Positions 43,649 to 52,692 of a DNA stretch of 64,000 bases are shown here, piece after piece (positions within the stretch are counted from its first letter, which is position 1; each line of letters starts with the position of its first letter). The notes beneath the pieces are model-generated. The model was not told where the DNA came from and ran no database searches. It saw nothing but the letters and a program-made list of their open reading frames with translations. Made by a program: the position numbers and the translations under genes. The stretch is from Actinophytocola sp035634895 (GTDB taxonomy: Bacteria > Actinomycetota > Actinomycetes > Mycobacteriales > Pseudonocardiaceae), in NCBI RefSeq assembly GCF_035634895.1, contig NZ_DASQCC010000282.1:1-64000 (forward strand), given 5' to 3'.

Positions 43649-46057
43649 ATGGCTTCCGTGCCGTCGTTCACCATCGACGTCGTCCGCGGTTGGCTGGAGG
43701 GGGACGTGTTCCACGCGGTCCTCCGCGTCACGGCCCACGAAGCGGCGCCGGTCGAGGTCGATCTTCGCGTCCAACCCGTCGCCGCCGGCGTGACCGTCGA
43801 GTTCCTCGGGCAGACCGTGCCGGACACGGCCACGCCCACCAAGCGCCAGGGACTCGGCCTGACCAACTACTACCCCACCGGGCAGTGGCAGGACGAGACT
43901 CGCGAGTACCACCTGCGTCTGCGGGTGCCGAGCACCCGCCACGGCCGGACCCTGGCCTGGGTGTCGGTCATCGCCGGCGACTTCCAGCCGCTGGCGCAGG
44001 TCTACGTGGGCACCGGTCCGGACGCGGCGTCCGACGGCGACACTCGTGGCATGGCGACCCATGCCGCTCCTCCGGACGAGAGGCGCCCCGCCCCGCCCCA
44101 GTCAGGCAGCGGGGCCGGTTGGGTCAGTCGAGGCAGTAGCGGCGAGGACGAGCACCGGCATCCGGGCTTCCTCGTCGACGACGATCCGGACAATGTCTTC
44201 GGCAAGGACGGGGTCACCGCTCCGCCGGTCATCGGCGAGGACTGGCCGCGCGAGCCCGCTCATGCCGAAGCCACGCCACCGACCACGACGCCCGGGGGCC
44301 GGGCGCCGGCAGACGGCGAGCACGTGGTCAACACCGGGTTCGCCGAGGCGGACGAGATCGCCCGGCCGCTCCCCCGGGACACGACCCTCAGCGTGGGACG
44401 GCAGTACCTGTTCTGGCTGGACCTCGGGCCGCGCTCGGCCGCGACGATCGAGACCGCCCCCGCGCCGCTGCCCACGCAGCTCCCGCCGGACGCGATCATC
44501 ACCGTCGCGCTGTTCGGGTTCCCGGACGGGCTCGGTGTCGATCCGGCCAACGCCGTCGCCTTCCTGCGGATGCGGCCGGACCGCACGGCATCCCCGATCT
44601 TCCTCCCCGTCACCACCCCCGCCCACCCCGGCGCCGCGCGGCTGCGGTGCAACCTCTACTGGCGACAGGTCCTCCTCCAGTCCCGCGTCGTGACCGCCCA
44701 CGTCACCGCGACACCAACGAACCGGCCCGACGCCCTGTCGTCCACAATGGACTACCGGCTCGCCGACCCCGCCGACCTCGGCCAGCTCGCCGAGCTTCCC
44801 GCGCACACCGCCAGCATCCAGCTCAACGACGACAGCGGAGGCACCCACGCACTCCGGATCGTGGCCCACGACGGCCGCGAGCTGCTGCGTGCCGAGGCCA
44901 CCCTCGCCGAAGGCCAGCTCACCAACCAGATCCAGCTCGCCCGCGGCGCCCTGCGCCGCGTCGCCTGGGGTGACGACGAACCCTGGCGCCCCGGCAAGTC
45001 CTACCGCTACCGCCACCAGCCGCCCATCGGCCAGCTCGCCGGCGACCTCGCCCTCCTGGCCGTCAACGGCTACCGGCTGCACCACCTGCTCCTGCGCGGC
45101 ATGGGTCGCGGCGCCGGCACCGGCGCGTACGCCATGGGCGACCGGCTCGCCAACGCGTTGCGGAACCCGGGCTACGTGCAGATCGCGTTGAAGGAGTCCG
45201 CCCAGCACGTCCTGCCCGCCGCGCTCCTGTACGACCTCCCGCTCGACACCAACGCCACCCGCCTCACGCTCTGCCCGGACTTCTTCGCCGACCTCACGCA
45301 CGGCCGGCCGCTCTCGTGCGTGCGCGGGGCGTGCCGCCAGGCCGCCCGGCCATCGCCGGAAGTCGTGTGCCCCGGCGGGTTCTGGGGTTTCCGGCACGCG
45401 TTGGGGCTGCCCGTGTCACTCGGCGGCGCGGCCGGTGTCCCGGTCACCCTGCCCGTGCGCGCGCCGATGCTGGCCACCGCCGGGCTGTACCGGGACTTCC
45501 AACAGGTCGACGACCACTGCGCCGTACTGCGGCACCTGTTGCCCGGCATGGGTTGGCGGCTCACCGAGAACCGTGCCGACACACTGCACGAGCTGAGCAC
45601 CAGCGAACCACAGGTCGTGTACTTCTACTGTCACGGCGGCGTCGCCGGCACCGTGCCGTACCTGCGGGTCGGCCGAGGCAACACCGACCCGGTGATCACC
45701 CCGGACAACCTGTACCACGCACGCGTGCACTGGCCGCGTTCCCGGCCGCTGGTCTTCCTCAACGGCTGCCGGACCACCGACCTCGACCCGGACCGCGCCA
45801 TCGACTTCGTCAGCTTCTTCGTCGAGGACGCGCAGGCCTGTGGTGTCATCGGCACCGAGATCACCGTCTTCGAGGAGCTGGCCCGCCCCTTCGCCGAGGA
45901 CTGCCTCCGCCGGTTCCTGACCGCCGGCGTCCCGATCGGCACCGCGGTCCGGGACGCCCGGATCTCCTTGCTGAACCAGGGAAACCCGCTCGGCCTCGCC
46001 TACATCCCGTTCGTGCTGCCCGCGATCAGGATCCCCGCCGAACGGTCTCTCGCGTGA
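43649..46057 (+). CDS. Membrane-module CHAT-domain protein
   Basis: 802 residues. The N-terminal about 130 residues are beta-rich (FTIDVVRGWLEGDVFHAVLRVTAHE; HLRLRVPSTRHGRTLAWVSVIAG), then an acidic Pro/Gly-rich linker, more beta-rich sequence, and a C-terminal CHAT domain with the dyad His662 (YCHGG) and Cys707 (LNGCRTT), ending in GTEITVFEELARPFAEDCLRRFL. The family is protease-like. It is downstream of two small membrane proteins, a different partner set from the TPR-CHAT/subtilisin module, so it is a separate system. Confidence 0.88.
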   Translation: MASVPSFTIDVVRGWLEGDVFHAVLRVTAHEAAPVEVDLRVQPVAAGVTVEFLGQTVPDTATPTKRQGLGLTNYYPTGQWQDETREYHLRLRVPSTRHGRTLAWVSVIAGDFQPLAQVYVGTGPDAASDGDTRGMATHAAPPDERRPAPPQSGSGAGWVSRGSSGEDEHRHPGFLVDDDPDNVFGKDGVTAPPVIGEDWPREPAHAEATPPTTTPGGRAPADGEHVVNTGFAEADEIARPLPRDTTLSVGRQYLFWLDLGPRSAATIETAPAPLPTQLPPDAIITVALFGFPDGLGVDPANAVAFLRMRPDRTASPIFLPVTTPAHPGAARLRCNLYWRQVLLQSRVVTAHVTATPTNRPDALSSTMDYRLADPADLGQLAELPAHTASIQLNDDSGGTHALRIVAHDGRELLRAEATLAEGQLTNQIQLARGALRRVAWGDDEPWRPGKSYRYRHQPPIGQLAGDLALLAVNGYRLHHLLLRGMGRGAGTGAYAMGDRLANALRNPGYVQIALKESAQHVLPAALLYDLPLDTNATRLTLCPDFFADLTHGRPLSCVRGACRQAARPSPEVVCPGGFWGFRHALGLPVSLGGAAGVPVTLPVRAPMLATAGLYRDFQQVDDHCAVLRHLLPGMGWRLTENRADTLHELSTSEPQVVYFYCHGGVAGTVPYLRVGRGNTDPVITPDNLYHARVHWPRSRPLVFLNGCRTTDLDPDRAIDFVSFFVEDAQACGVIGTEITVFEELARPFAEDCLRRFLTAGVPIGTAVRDARISLLNQGNPLGLAYIPFVLPAIRIPAERSLA

Positions 46058-46076
46058 CCCGGGTGCCGCCGGCCGG

Positions 46077-47711
46077 TCACATGTCGAGGACGACGTCGGT
46101 GCCGGGGCGGGCACAGCAGATGAGCACCTGCCCCTCGGCCGGGGGTTCCAGCGGGGCGGGCGAGTACGTGATCTCCCCGGACAGCAACGGGGTCACGCAG
46201 TTGTGGCACACGCCGGTCCGGCAGCTCCACCGGGCCGGGACGTCGCACGCCTCCGCGAGCTCCAGGAGGCTCCCGGTGCCGGACGGGGTCGAGACGCCGC
46301 TCCGCGCGAACGTCACCAGCGGCCCGGTGCCGACCTCGGCCGGCTGGTGCGGCGGCCGGGCGGGCACGCCGGTCACCCCGGGGTTGAGTGACGGCAGCAC
46401 GCCGAACAGCTCCGTGTGGACCCGCGTGAGGCCCCGCGCGGTCAACGCCTCCCGCATGTCGGCCATGAACGCCGCCGGGCCGCAGACGTACGCGCTCGCG
46501 TCGGCCGGCACGGCCAGTGCGGTCAGCACGGCCTCGTCCAGCCGGCCGGTCGTGGCGCTGTAGAACACGTGCTCCCGCGCGTGCGGCAGCGACGCGAGCA
46601 ACGCGTGCGCCTCCGCGGCCATGGCATGCTCACGTGGCTCGCGGGCGCCGTGCAGCCACCAGATCTCCCGGTCACTCCCCTGCGCCGCCAGCTGATGCAG
46701 CATCGCCAGCACCGGGGTGACGCCGATGCCCGCCGAGACGAGCACCACGGGTTCGGTGCCGTCGGTCAGGACGAAGTCGCCGCGTGGCGCCGCCACCTCC
46801 AGGATCGCGCCGGGCCGCACGCCGGTCAGGTACGCGCTCGCCGCGCCCTCCCGCTTGACGCTGACCCGGTAGCCGCCGTCCGGCACGGACGAAAGCGAGT
46901 AGCTCCGCACCGCCCCGGGGAGCCGGAACGTCAGGTACTGGCCGGCGGAAGCGGCCGGCAGCGGGCTCCCGTCCGGCGCGGACAGGTAGATCGACGACAC
47001 GGTCTCTGTCTCGGGCACCACCCTGGTCACGTGCAGCGGCCGGAACCCGGCCCACGCCGGCTCGGCGGCCGACGCGCCGGCCAACAGGTCTCGGAACGAC
47101 CCCTGCCAGCCGGGACTGAGCGCCAGGATGTCCGTGGCGGCACGCAGCCGGGCCGGGTCGCGGCCGGGCAGGTACAGCAGCGCGTCGGCCTCGGCCACCG
47201 TGAGCGCGTGCGGACCGGAACGTGTCCTGGTGATCGGGTCCCCGGCCCGCACCCGGCCCTCGGCGACCACCCGCAGGTAGAAACCGGGCCGGTGGTGGCT
47301 GACCAGCAGCGCCGGCAGCTCGGGCTCCCCCATCCGCATGCCCACCCGGTAACACGTGACCCGCGGCTGGGTCACCTCGAACTCCGCCTCGCCGATCCGG
47401 TACCGGTCGCCGATGCACACCTCGTCGTCCGGCAGGCCGTCGACGGTCAGGTTCTCGCCGAACTGGCCGTAGTCCAGGTCCCGGCCGAAGTGGCGTCGCC
47501 AGTGCCGGTACGAGTCGAGCTGGTAGACCAGCACGGCCCGCTGCTCGCCGCCGTGCCCGCCCAGGTCACCCTGGCCGTCCCCGTCGATGTTCAGGCGGCG
47601 GGCCATCCGCGGGCCGGTCACGGGGTACTTCCACACGCCGGTGTGCACGGTCCGGCCCTGCCAGGCCACATCCTTCGGCATCCCGACGTTCACGGACAGG
47701 AGCTTCGCCAT
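46077..47711 (-). CDS. MOSC - ferredoxin-reductase - 2Fe-2S fusion oxidoreductase
   Basis: 544 residues from ATG 47711. The order is an N-terminal MOSC domain (VNVGMPKDVAWQGRTVHTGVWKYPVTG; QGDLGGHGGEQRAVLVYQLDSY; GQFGENLTVDGL; CYRVGMRMG), a flavin/NAD ferredoxin-reductase (YLTFRLPGAVRSYSLSS; VLVSAGIGVTPVLAMLHQL; YVCGPAAFM), and a C-terminal plant-type [2Fe-2S] ferredoxin (CDVPARWSCRTGVCHNCVTP and a distal Cys in LICCARPG). Such fusions resemble YiiM-like molybdenum hydroxylamine reductases joined to their own electron chain. It is convergent with the CHAT gene. Confidence 0.9.
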   Translation of the reverse strand: MAKLLSVNVGMPKDVAWQGRTVHTGVWKYPVTGPRMARRLNIDGDGQGDLGGHGGEQRAVLVYQLDSYRHWRRHFGRDLDYGQFGENLTVDGLPDDEVCIGDRYRIGEAEFEVTQPRVTCYRVGMRMGEPELPALLVSHHRPGFYLRVVAEGRVRAGDPITRTRSGPHALTVAEADALLYLPGRDPARLRAATDILALSPGWQGSFRDLLAGASAAEPAWAGFRPLHVTRVVPETETVSSIYLSAPDGSPLPAASAGQYLTFRLPGAVRSYSLSSVPDGGYRVSVKREGAASAYLTGVRPGAILEVAAPRGDFVLTDGTEPVVLVSAGIGVTPVLAMLHQLAAQGSDREIWWLHGAREPREHAMAAEAHALLASLPHAREHVFYSATTGRLDEAVLTALAVPADASAYVCGPAAFMADMREALTARGLTRVHTELFGVLPSLNPGVTGVPARPPHQPAEVGTGPLVTFARSGVSTPSGTGSLLELAEACDVPARWSCRTGVCHNCVTPLLSGEITYSPAPLEPPAEGQVLICCARPGTDVVLDM

Positions 47712-47810
47712 TCCCGTCACGCTTGTCGCCGGTGACCGCCCCGTCAAGATCGAGGTCGCAGGCAGGCCGGCCGGGTTGATGTCCAGGTGCGGTTCCTGGG
47801 CCGCTGGAGG

Positions 47811-48590
47811 TCACGCGAGTGGAAGCCGATGTTGGTGCGGCTTTGCCACCTCGCCGGCCACGACCGGTTGGGCCGAGATCCGCGTGGTCAGGGTGGCCAC
47901 CACGACGGCCATCACCACGTAGGCGGCGGCGAACGCCCACAGCGTGCCGGTGGCCAGCACGGCCGTCATGCCGATGAGCAGCCCGCCGCCCACCGCCGCG
48001 AGCGTGGGCCACAGCCATGCCGCGCGACGCCCCGTCAGCCGGCGGCGGACGTACCCGGCGACGCCGATCACGAGTGCGACGGCCAGGCTCCACATGGCGA
48101 GCTCGAGAGCCGCGGCGGCCGGTCGCACGACGCCCCGGGTCTCGGCACGCTCGCCGTGGGGGCCGGTGATGTCGACGACCACGGTGTCGAACATGGTCAC
48201 CGTGATCTTGGCGTCGCCGGTGGTGTCGTCGGGGATGCCCAGCCGCTCGGCCTCGGTGATGGTCAGCCAGGCCATGACCGTGCCGTCGTACGGGTTGGTT
48301 GGCGTGTCGGCGGGAGCGTCCGGGACGTCGAGCCCGAGCTGCCGTTCGTACGGCTCGCCTTCGCCGTAGTCGTCCCAGGTGGTGACGACGTGGGCCGGCA
48401 GGGTGGCGAGGCAGCCGGACGACGGCGCGCCGGACGGGCAGGGCTCGGCGAACGTGTACCTCGACACGGACATCAAGGCCCCGTTGGAGAGAAACGCGGC
48501 CGCGACGGCCAGCCCCAGAACGATTACGGCGCCGACCACGGCGGTCGTCCGTCTTCTGTCGAGCACGCGAATCGACTTCGCCCCAGTCAT
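47811..48590 (-). CDS. Membrane protein of unknown function (DUF4436-like layout)
   Basis: 259 residues. N-terminal helix (TTAVVGAVIVLGLAVAAAFLSNG), an about 120-residue extracytoplasmic domain with four Cys (CPSGAPSSGCL) and acidic loops, then three C-terminal helices (LELAMWSLAVALVIGVAGYV; LWPTLAAVGGGLLIGMTAVLATGTLWAFAAAYVVMAVVVATLTT). Layout and residues recall the DUF4436 family, though I am not certain. A hairpin separates it from the MerR gene upstream. Confidence 0.65.
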   Translation of the reverse strand: MTGAKSIRVLDRRRTTAVVGAVIVLGLAVAAAFLSNGALMSVSRYTFAEPCPSGAPSSGCLATLPAHVVTTWDDYGEGEPYERQLGLDVPDAPADTPTNPYDGTVMAWLTITEAERLGIPDDTTGDAKITVTMFDTVVVDITGPHGERAETRGVVRPAAAALELAMWSLAVALVIGVAGYVRRRLTGRRAAWLWPTLAAVGGGLLIGMTAVLATGTLWAFAAAYVVMAVVVATLTTRISAQPVVAGEVAKPHQHRLPLA

Positions 48591-48598
48591 TCGCGCAG

Positions 48599-48624
48599 CC
48601 TACCGGGCTTCCACGCCCGGTAGG
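48599..48624. terminator. Hairpin between the MerR gene and the membrane protein
   Basis: Perfect 10-bp stem CCTACCGGGC / GCCCGGTAGG with a 6-nt loop (TTCCAC), 30 nt after the MerR stop in the minus-strand direction. It may terminate the MerR transcript. No T-run. Confidence 0.55.
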
Positions 48625-48654
48625 GCCAGGTACGCACCACGCCCAACACGAAGC

Positions 48655-49560
48655 TCAGCTGACCGAGTGGTCCAGGGCGTCCAGCAGCCAGGTGTGCGTG
48701 ACGCCGACCGGTGCGGCCTCGCCGGTGATCTCGCCGGTGAGGTGCCAGTAGCGGCGCAACCGCGGGTGCCGGTCGGCGGCGGTGCGGTGGTTCAGGGCGT
48801 GCCGGAACTCCGGGGAGTCGGCGGCGCCGAGCGCGGCGGCGTGGGCCGCGACGAACCGGTCGAGTGCGGGCCCCGGCGCCGGCCGGGCGCCGGCCGTCAC
48901 CTGGGGGAACGCCAGCACGCATGCCTCGGCGACGGCGGCGTGGAGTGCGCCGAGGTCGGCGATCCGGTCGTGGTTGACGAGCGTGCTGGCCCGCAGCCGG
49001 GTGGCCATTCCCCGGTCGGCGGCCAGCAGCACCAGCTCGGCGTACGCGACGACCTGCGCCGGGGTGGGCAGCTCCGGTGGCCGCGGCGCGCTGATGTCGA
49101 GGAACATGGCCGCGGTGTCCGACGGGATCGGGCCGGTCGTCATCGGGTGCCACAGGCGCACGAGGGTGTCGTGTGCGGCGAACCCGTCCTGCACCGCGGA
49201 CAGCAGTTCGAGCCGGGTGGCGCGGTCGGCCGGGGACACCTCCTCGACCGCGCGGAGCACCGAGCGCCGCCAGGCCAGCGTCGCGACCTCGCGGTCGAGC
49301 GCGGCGCGCTCGGCGGCCACGGCGTCGTCGAGCGAACGCCGGCCGGCGAGGACGTCGGTGATCGACCGCAGGCCCAACCCCAGCGCACGCAGCCGCCGGA
49401 CCATGGTCAGCCGGTCGACCGTGGCCGCGTCGAACCGGCGGTGCCCGCCGGCGCTGCGCGCGGGCTCCAGGAGCCCCTCGTCGCAGTAGAAGCGGATGGT
49501 GCGCACCGGCACGCCGGTGCGACGTGCCAGGTCGCCGATCCCGAGTGTGTCTCCGGTCAC
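48655..49560 (-). CDS. MerR-family transcriptional regulator
   Basis: 301 residues from GTG 49560 (a TTG one codon earlier is also possible). The N-terminal MerR helix-turn-helix is clear: LGIGDLARRTGVPVRTIRFYCDEGLLEPARSAGGHRRFDAATVDRLTMVRRLRALGLGLRSITDVLAG. A dimerisation helix follows, then a longer C-terminal helical effector domain of about 180 residues. It has no Cys typical of metal sensors, so an organic ligand is more likely. It is divergent from an MDMPI-family gene with a 16-bp palindrome between them. Confidence 0.92.
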   Translation of the reverse strand: MTGDTLGIGDLARRTGVPVRTIRFYCDEGLLEPARSAGGHRRFDAATVDRLTMVRRLRALGLGLRSITDVLAGRRSLDDAVAAERAALDREVATLAWRRSVLRAVEEVSPADRATRLELLSAVQDGFAAHDTLVRLWHPMTTGPIPSDTAAMFLDISAPRPPELPTPAQVVAYAELVLLAADRGMATRLRASTLVNHDRIADLGALHAAVAEACVLAFPQVTAGARPAPGPALDRFVAAHAAALGAADSPEFRHALNHRTAADRHPRLRRYWHLTGEITGEAAPVGVTHTWLLDALDHSVS

Positions 49561-49572
49561 CAACGGTCGAAC

Positions 49573-49588
49573 CTCCAGCCGGCTGGAG
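49573..49588. promoter_or_regulatory. Perfect palindrome, likely MerR operator
   Basis: CTCCAGCC/GGCTGGAG, 16-bp perfect palindrome in the 45-nt gap between the divergent MerR and MDMPI genes. It is just upstream of a TACGTT -10-like hexamer (49593-49598), as expected for a MerR site placed between promoter elements. Binding is inferred. Confidence 0.65.
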
Positions 49589-49604
49589 TTCCTACGTTAC
49601 GGCC

Positions 49605-50342
49605 ATGGAGAACGCACGACTTGCCGAGGGACTGCGCGAGCACACCGCCAGGTTCGCGAAGGCGGTGGCCGGCGCCGACCCGGACGCGCCGGTGCCCACG
49701 TGTCCGGAGTGGCCGCTGCGGGTCCTGGTCGGACACATCGGCCAGGCACACCGCTGGGCGGCGAGCATCGTCGCGTCCGGACCGACCCCGGTGCCGGACC
49801 CGTTGGCGGCGGACCCCGGCGCCCCCGGGGAGTGGTCCGGCTGGCTGCACGAGGGCGCGGCGAACCTCGCCGGCGCGGTGGCGTCCGCCGGCGACCGTCC
49901 GGTGTGGACGTTCTTCGGGCCGCGGCCGGCGACGTTCTGGCTGCGCCGGATGGCCCACGACACCACCGTGCACCACGCGGACGCGGCGCTCGCCACGGGT
50001 GCCGCGTTCGAGGTCGCGCCGGACCTCGCGGCCGACGCGATCAGCGAGTGGCTGGAGGTGCTGTCCGACCCGGTCACGCCGTCGATCAAGCCGGGCTTCG
50101 ACCAGCTGCGCGGCACCGGCCAGACCCTCCAGCTCCGCCCCGACACCGGCACGGGCTGGCTGATCACCCGCGTCCCCGAGGGCGTGCGGTGGGCACGTGC
50201 CACGGCCACCGCTGACGTGACGCTGACCGGTCCCGTCGACGACCTGCTGCTCGTGCTCACCCGGCGGCTGCCGGCCGGCCAGGTCACCGTCACCGGCGAC
50301 CGCGGCCTGGCCGACCACTGGCTGGCACACACGGCGGCCTAG
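49605..50342 (+). CDS. Maleylpyruvate-isomerase / MDMPI-family mycothiol-dependent protein
   Basis: 245 residues from ATG 49605. It carries the family N-domain (TCPEWPLRVLVGHIGQAHRWAASIVASG, with a metal-binding His) and the HHADAALATG element in the centre, then the C-terminal MDMPI domain (LLLVLTRRLPAGQVTVTGD). Such proteins use mycothiol for isomerisation or transfer of small electrophiles. It is divergent from the MerR regulator, the likely controller. Confidence 0.85.
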   Translation: MENARLAEGLREHTARFAKAVAGADPDAPVPTCPEWPLRVLVGHIGQAHRWAASIVASGPTPVPDPLAADPGAPGEWSGWLHEGAANLAGAVASAGDRPVWTFFGPRPATFWLRRMAHDTTVHHADAALATGAAFEVAPDLAADAISEWLEVLSDPVTPSIKPGFDQLRGTGQTLQLRPDTGTGWLITRVPEGVRWARATATADVTLTGPVDDLLLVLTRRLPAGQVTVTGDRGLADHWLAHTAA

Positions 50343-50349
50343 AAATCCG

Positions 50350-51564
50350 CTACCGGCCGGCCAGGTCGAGGAGCAGCTTCGCGGCCACCGCCGCCCCGTC
50401 GGGCCGGATCGTGCCGGCCACGGTCCTGGCCCGTGTCCGGGTCTCGGGGGCGAGGGCCGCGGCGAGCGCGGCGGACAGGGAGTCGACGGTCGGCGTGGCG
50501 CCCTCGTGTGCCACGCCGATGCCCAGCTCCGCCACGCGGGCGGCCCAGTACGGCTGGTCCGCGACCTGGGGCACGACCACCTGCGGCGCGCCGGCCCGCG
50601 CGGCCGTCGTCGTGGTGCCCGCGCCGCCGTGGTGCACGACGGCGGCCACCCGGGGGAACAGTGCCTGCTGGTTGACCTCGCCGGCCACGAAACAGTCCTC
50701 GGCGTCGTCGATCGCGGACAGGCCGGCCCAGCCGCGGGCCAGCAGGACCCGGCGGCCCCGCGCCCGGGTGGCCTCGACGGCCACCCGGGCCATGTCGGCC
50801 GCGACGTACGCGGCCATGCTGCCGAAGCCCACGTACACCGGTGGTGCACCGGCGTCCAGGAACGACGCCAGCTCGCCGGGGAGCGGGCGGTCGTCGGGCA
50901 GGAGCCATGCCCCGGTCTGCACGACGTCGAGCTCGGTCATGCCCTTCGAGGGCCACAGCACCGGATCCGCCGCCAGCCACGGCCGGCCGGTGAATACGTG
51001 GTCGCGCACGTCGGCCACCGGCGGCAGGCCGATCGCCGCCCGATGGCTGTTGAGCGCCGGACCGTACAGGTCGTTCACCCGCTGGGCGTCCTGCTTCCAC
51101 AGCACCCGGAGGTCGGTCTCGTCCGCCGGGGACGGCGTGCCCGGCCGCCTCCCCGGGCGGAAGTGCCGCGAGGGCAGTCCCATGGTGTGGAAACACGCGA
51201 GCACGTAAGGGATGCCCAGCTTCTCGGCCACGTCCCGCGCGCCGGCCGGCATCAGGCCGGTCGCCAGCAGCGCGTCGCATCCCCGCGCCGCCGCGCCGAG
51301 CACCTCGAACCGCGCCGCGACCAGCTCGGGCGCGAGCCGGAACGCGGCCCGCGCGTCCGGTGGCTTCGGCCGGGCGACCACCGAACGCACCGTCGGGCCC
51401 AGCGGCACCAACGGCACGCCGGCACGGGCCAGCAGCGTCACGAAGTCCTCGTCGGGCGGCGCGGCCACCAACGCCTCCGCGCCGATCTCCCGCAACGCCA
51501 CCGCGAGCCCGGCCAGCGGTTCGACATCCCCGCGCGACCCCCACGCCGTCAACAGAACACGCAC
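50350..51564 (-). CDS. MGT/GT1-type glycosyltransferase (macrolide-tailoring family)
   Basis: 404 residues from GTG 51564. GT-B fold: the N-terminal VRVLLTAWGSRGDVEPLAGLAVALREIGAEALVAAPP and the C-terminal nucleotide-sugar motif FPRVAAVVHHGGAGTTTTAARAGAPQVVVPQVADQPYWAARVAELGIG. The HHGGAGT glycine-rich stretch and D-Q are diagnostic of the UDP/dTDP-sugar-using family that glycosylates sterols and polyketides. There is no matching aglycone cluster next to it. It ends 7 nt from the convergent MDMPI gene. Confidence 0.9.
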   Translation of the reverse strand: MRVLLTAWGSRGDVEPLAGLAVALREIGAEALVAAPPDEDFVTLLARAGVPLVPLGPTVRSVVARPKPPDARAAFRLAPELVAARFEVLGAAARGCDALLATGLMPAGARDVAEKLGIPYVLACFHTMGLPSRHFRPGRRPGTPSPADETDLRVLWKQDAQRVNDLYGPALNSHRAAIGLPPVADVRDHVFTGRPWLAADPVLWPSKGMTELDVVQTGAWLLPDDRPLPGELASFLDAGAPPVYVGFGSMAAYVAADMARVAVEATRARGRRVLLARGWAGLSAIDDAEDCFVAGEVNQQALFPRVAAVVHHGGAGTTTTAARAGAPQVVVPQVADQPYWAARVAELGIGVAHEGATPTVDSLSAALAAALAPETRTRARTVAGTIRPDGAAVAAKLLLDLAGR

Positions 51565-51701
51565 TTCCGGATCCCCGTTTCCCCTGGTCACAGCCTTCCG
51601 GTCAGCAATTCTGCGGCACGACCCGGGTCTTGCCACAAGCCCCGGGGTGAGCTATATGTTGAAGTGGGAGGGGAATGGCGCGCCGCTCCTTCTGGTCGGT
51701 G

Positions 51702-52622
51702 CTAGTCGCGTGGCGCCTTCGTCGCGAGGTAGTCCAGCAGGACGTCGCTGAAGGCCTTGGCGGCGTTCGTCGGCGGCACGTCGGTGCGGTGGGCCAACGC
51801 GATGGTGCGGCGCAGACCCGGCGGTGCGATCGGGGTGCCACGCAGCCCCGGCCGGCCGGCGAGCACCATGCTCGGCACGATGGCCACGCCCAGCCCGGCC
51901 TCGACGAACCGCAGCACGGCGTCCATCTCGCCGCCCTCGACCGCCAGCCTCGGCTCGTAGCCCACCGCCCGGCAGGCCTGCAGGGTCGTCTCCCGCAGGT
52001 CGTAGCCGCGGCGGAACATCACCATCGGGCGGTCGCGGAGGTTGACCAACCGGATCGCCGGGCGGTTCACCAGCGGCGGGCGGTTCGCTGCCGACGCGAC
52101 GACCAGGTCCTCCCTCAGCACGACCCGGGTGGTCAGCGCCGGGTCGGTGCCCTCGGGAGGGACGATGACCAGCGCCAGGTCCAGGTCGCCGTGGACCAGC
52201 GACGCGGACAGGTCCCGCGAGCCGCCCTCCTCGACCAGCAGCCGGATCCCGGGGTACCGATCGTGGTAGGTCCGGAGCACGTCGGCGAACACGCTGACGC
52301 ACAGGCTCGGCGTCGCGCCCACTCGTACGCGGCCGCGCCGCAGTCCGACCAGCTCGCCAACCGCCAGGCGGGCGACGTCGACGTCGGCCAGGATGCGGTG
52401 GGCCACGGGCAGCAGTGTCTCCCCCGCCGCGGTCAGCGTCACGTTGCCGCGCACCCGGCTGAACAGCGGCGCGCCGAGATCGGCCTCCAGCCCCTGGATC
52501 TGCTTGGACAGTGAGGGCTGCGCCACACGAACCAGCTCCGCGGCCTTCGTGAAGTGCCTCGTCTCGGCGACCGCGAGGAAGTACCTGAGCTGCTGCAAGG
52601 TCAGCCGGTCGGTTCGCTCCAT
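51702..52622 (-). CDS. LysR-family transcriptional regulator
   Basis: 306 residues. The N-terminal winged helix is standard (LTLQQLRYFLAVAETRHFTKAAELVRVAQPSLSKQIQGLEADLGAPLFSRVRGNVTLTAAGETLL). The effector-binding domain of about 210 residues follows (VRVGATPSLCVSVFADVLRTYHDRYPGIRL; LALVIVPP). It is divergent from the succinate dehydrogenase operon with a TATCGA/TCGATA repeat in between, so it probably controls that operon. Such placement beside an Sdh1-type operon is common in actinobacteria. Confidence 0.93.
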   Translation of the reverse strand: MERTDRLTLQQLRYFLAVAETRHFTKAAELVRVAQPSLSKQIQGLEADLGAPLFSRVRGNVTLTAAGETLLPVAHRILADVDVARLAVGELVGLRRGRVRVGATPSLCVSVFADVLRTYHDRYPGIRLLVEEGGSRDLSASLVHGDLDLALVIVPPEGTDPALTTRVVLREDLVVASAANRPPLVNRPAIRLVNLRDRPMVMFRRGYDLRETTLQACRAVGYEPRLAVEGGEMDAVLRFVEAGLGVAIVPSMVLAGRPGLRGTPIAPPGLRRTIALAHRTDVPPTNAAKAFSDVLLDYLATKAPRD

Positions 52623-52632
52623 AGCCTGAGTC

Positions 52633-52654
52633 TATCGACTTCAGCGTTTCGATA
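52633..52654. promoter_or_regulatory. Inverted repeat between LysR and the sdh operon
   Basis: TATCGA-N10-TCGATA: a perfect 6-bp inverted repeat with the T..A geometry of LysR sites, in the 70-nt divergent gap. The palindrome would cover the promoters of both genes. Confidence 0.65.
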
Positions 52655-52692
52655 CATTGGACGACTCGACAGCGCGGGCCTCTACTGGCCGG

